Source: an uncultured Clostridia bacterium (lineage in GTDB: Bacteria > Bacillota > Clostridia > Oscillospirales > Butyricicoccaceae). Taken from it: 12,293 nucleotides of DNA. Positions within the stretch are counted from its first letter, which is position 1; every line of letters begins with the position of its first letter. Below are positions 10,855-12,293 of the stretch, in pieces. The notes below the pieces were generated by a model. That model did not search any database. It worked only from the letters and a program-made list of their open reading frames with translations, and was not told where the DNA came from. The stretch spans positions 1 through 12,293 of the forward strand of contig CAJUSB010000098.1 in the NCBI GenBank assembly GCA_910589115.1, given 5' to 3'. The position numbers were made by a program, and so were the translations under genes.

Positions 10855-11880
10855 TTAAATCACAGCATTTTGCAGCACTCGGCCCTCAAATGCAGCACGG
10901 CGGCGAATATCGGCCATTGTCTCGGCAAACTGCTCCAAATCAAGCGACTGCGCACCATCACAAAGTGCACATTTCGGATTATTGTGCACCTCAATCATCA
11001 AGCCGTCCGCACCAATCGCAATAGCGGCACGAGAAAGCGGCGCGACCATATCCCGCCGTCCGGCGGCATGGCTCGGGTCGATGATAATCGGCAAATGAGA
11101 GTGCATTTTAACCAGCGGCACGGCAGAAACATCCAGATTATTCCGAATCATTGGCTCAAAGGTACGGATGCCGCGCTCACAAAGGATCACATGTTCATTA
11201 CCGCCTGCATAAATATACTCTGCCGCCATCAGGAATTCCTCCATCGTAGCGGAAAGCCCACGTTTCAAAAGAATTGGCTTCTGTGAGTGCCCCAACTCTT
11301 TCAGAAGCATAAAATTCTGCATATTCCGTGCGCCAAGCTGAATGATATCCACATCAGCGAACAAGTCAAGATGTTTTTCGCTCATAATTTCGGTGACAAT
11401 GGGAAGTCCCGTCTGGCGCTTGGCTTCCAGAAGCAGCCGGAGGCCTTCGGCCTCCATTCCCTGAAAGGAATAGGGAGAGGTACGCGGCTTAAACGCACCT
11501 CCGCGCAAAAAGGATGCACCGGCTTTTTTAACGGCCTCGGCAACCATCAGGATCTGTTCTTCACTCTCGACCGAGCACGGCCCGGCGAAAATATTAAAGT
11601 AACCTTCACCGATTTTGCGCCCGGCGACTTCGAGAACGGTATCATCGGGATGCATTTTGCGGTTAACGGCCTTATAGGGCTCGGTCACGCGGCGAACGTA
11701 TTCTACGGCGCTGTCTGCGAGCAGAGTGCGTTCGTCGATACTTGAGGTATCGCCCATCAAGCCCAGAATTGTAGTAGACGCGCCTTTAGAGTAATGGATA
11801 GAAAGGCCCATATCTTCAATACGCTGAATCAGGTGGCTGACGCGTTCTTCTGAGACATTTTGTTTAATAACGACAATCAT
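10855..11880 (-). CDS. aroF: 3-deoxy-7-phosphoheptulonate synthase (DAHP synthase), type I-beta
   Basis: A 341-residue protein, close to the Thermotoga/Bacillus-type I-beta enzymes. It condenses phosphoenolpyruvate and erythrose 4-phosphate, the first step of the shikimate pathway. The N-terminal 70 residues (MIVVIKQNVSEERVSHLIQR on) form the ferredoxin-like regulatory domain found in this class, which suggests feedback control. The barrel carries AGPCSVES (metal Cys), GAFKPRTSPYSFQG (substrate loop), LLKRG, IDPSHAAGRRD (metal His) and IEVHNNP (metal Glu). The ATG at 11880 has only a distant, weak site (GAAAGGAAA), which can pair with CCTTT nearer the start. It has an extended -10 promoter and may lead the ispE operon. 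Confidence 0.96.
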   Translation of the reverse strand: MIVVIKQNVSEERVSHLIQRIEDMGLSIHYSKGASTTILGLMGDTSSIDERTLLADSAVEYVRRVTEPYKAVNRKMHPDDTVLEVAGRKIGEGYFNIFAGPCSVESEEQILMVAEAVKKAGASFLRGGAFKPRTSPYSFQGMEAEGLRLLLEAKRQTGLPIVTEIMSEKHLDLFADVDIIQLGARNMQNFMLLKELGHSQKPILLKRGLSATMEEFLMAAEYIYAGGNEHVILCERGIRTFEPMIRNNLDVSAVPLVKMHSHLPIIIDPSHAAGRRDMVAPLSRAAIAIGADGLMIEVHNNPKCALCDGAQSLDLEQFAETMADIRRRAAFEGRVLQNAVI

Positions 11881-11924
11881 AATTAAAGGTAATTTCCTTT
11901 CGCATGTTCTTTTGACCGTTATCC

Positions 11925-11933
11925 ATTATAACA
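11925..11933 (-). promoter_or_regulatory. Extended -10 element before the DAHP synthase gene
   Basis: On the minus strand this is TGTTATAAT, a perfect extended -10. The -35 region 17 nt upstream (CTTTCC) is poor. The leader would be about 40 nt. From here to 12000 there is an AT-rich stretch, then the phrase AGGGCGCTCCCCTCTGGACT that introduces the repeat array. Confidence 0.65.
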
Positions 11934-12000
11934 TTTTTTCTGAAAAAGGAAAGCACTTTTTCAAATTTTCCCTCCAAAGGGCGCTCCCCTCTGGACTCCC

Positions 12001-12293
12001 GCGCCTCTGCGGCAGGCACCCCTACGCGGGGAGCGGCAGGGCGCTGCCCTGCACCCGCGCCTCTGCGGCAGGCACCCCTACGCGGGGAGCGGCAGGGCGC
12101 TGCCCTGCACCCGCGCCTCTGCGGCAGGCACCCCTACGCGGGGAGCGGCAGGGCGCTGCCCTGCACCCGCGCCTCTGCGGCAGGCACCCCTACGCGGGGA
12201 GCGGCAGGGCGCTGCCCTGCACCCGCGCCTCTGCGGCAGGCACCCCTACGCGGGGAGCGGCAGGGCGCTGCCCTGCACCCGCGCCTCTGCGGC
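12001..12293. repeat. Perfect 56-bp tandem repeat array, cut by the window edge
   Basis: Five identical units begin at 12001, 12057, 12113, 12169 and 12225, with 13 bases of a sixth at 12281. Each unit starts GCGCCTCTGCGGCAGG and contains CCCCTACGCGGGG, which can form a small stem, and GCAGGGC-GCT-GCCCTGC flanked by arms GCGGG and CCCGC. That composite hairpin is module H1 of elements EA and EB with a GCT instead of a TCT loop. There is no variable spacer, so it is not a CRISPR array. Lack of any difference between units points to recent expansion or ongoing homogenisation. Confidence 0.95.

Noticed and set aside
12001..12293. Regular repeats that might be a CRISPR array
   Set aside because: The whole 56-bp unit is identical each time, so there are no unique spacers, and no cas gene is present.

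Overview
The window looks like part of a chromosome from a moderately GC-rich anaerobic Firmicute of the class Clostridia, probably the Oscillospiraceae/Ruminococcaceae. The signs are strong AGGAGG-type ribosome sites, sigma-A-type promoters, an efp gene followed by a CD1247-like zinc-ribbon protein, a YjdF gene with a structured leader, a DUF4430 lipoprotein paired with an ECF S component, and a type I-beta DAHP synthase. No taxonomic search was possible. Apart from the repeats nothing suggests a large mobile element: there is no transposase, integrase, phage gene or CRISPR array.

Layout. 1-500: a modular hairpin element (E1), then a small XRE regulator on the minus strand. 500-1300: a largely non-coding stretch, then a small exported protein on the plus strand that ends at a two-way terminator. 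1425-2780: alanine dehydrogenase (minus) behind a leader of about 200 nt that can fold extensively. 2847-4062: an ECF transporter S component translationally coupled to a DUF4430 lipoprotein (minus); their leader contains a second copy of the modular element (EA). 4095-4611: a PadR-like regulator (plus). 4641-5250: YjdF (minus) with a probable yjdF riboswitch. 5458-6675: EF-P, a CD1247-like protein and tRNA-Val(GAC) (plus). 6738-7424: a CatA-like acetyltransferase. 7440-9221: a BlaI/MecI-type repressor and an M56 membrane protease forming an autoregulated operon, with no beta-lactamase beside it. 9222-9480: GC-rich hairpins and five 28-bp tandem repeats. 9478-11933: a small exported peptide, ispE (isoprenoid MEP pathway) and DAHP synthase (aromatic pathway), all minus, with a third modular element (EB) just upstream of ispE. 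12001 to the end: perfect 56-bp tandem repeats that run off the window.

Most genes are housekeeping or small stand-alone regulatory units. The most unusual content is non-coding. E1, EA and EB share one order of modules at nearly constant spacing, and their terminal 30-nt hairpin keeps its shape through compensatory base changes. Two of them lie just downstream of recognisable promoters, in 5' leaders. The 56-bp array is a tandem amplification of one hairpin module of this element, and the 28-bp array amplifies a motif that also flanks it. The leaders of ald and yjdF, and the hairpin between ispE and the small exported peptide, are further candidate RNA switches.
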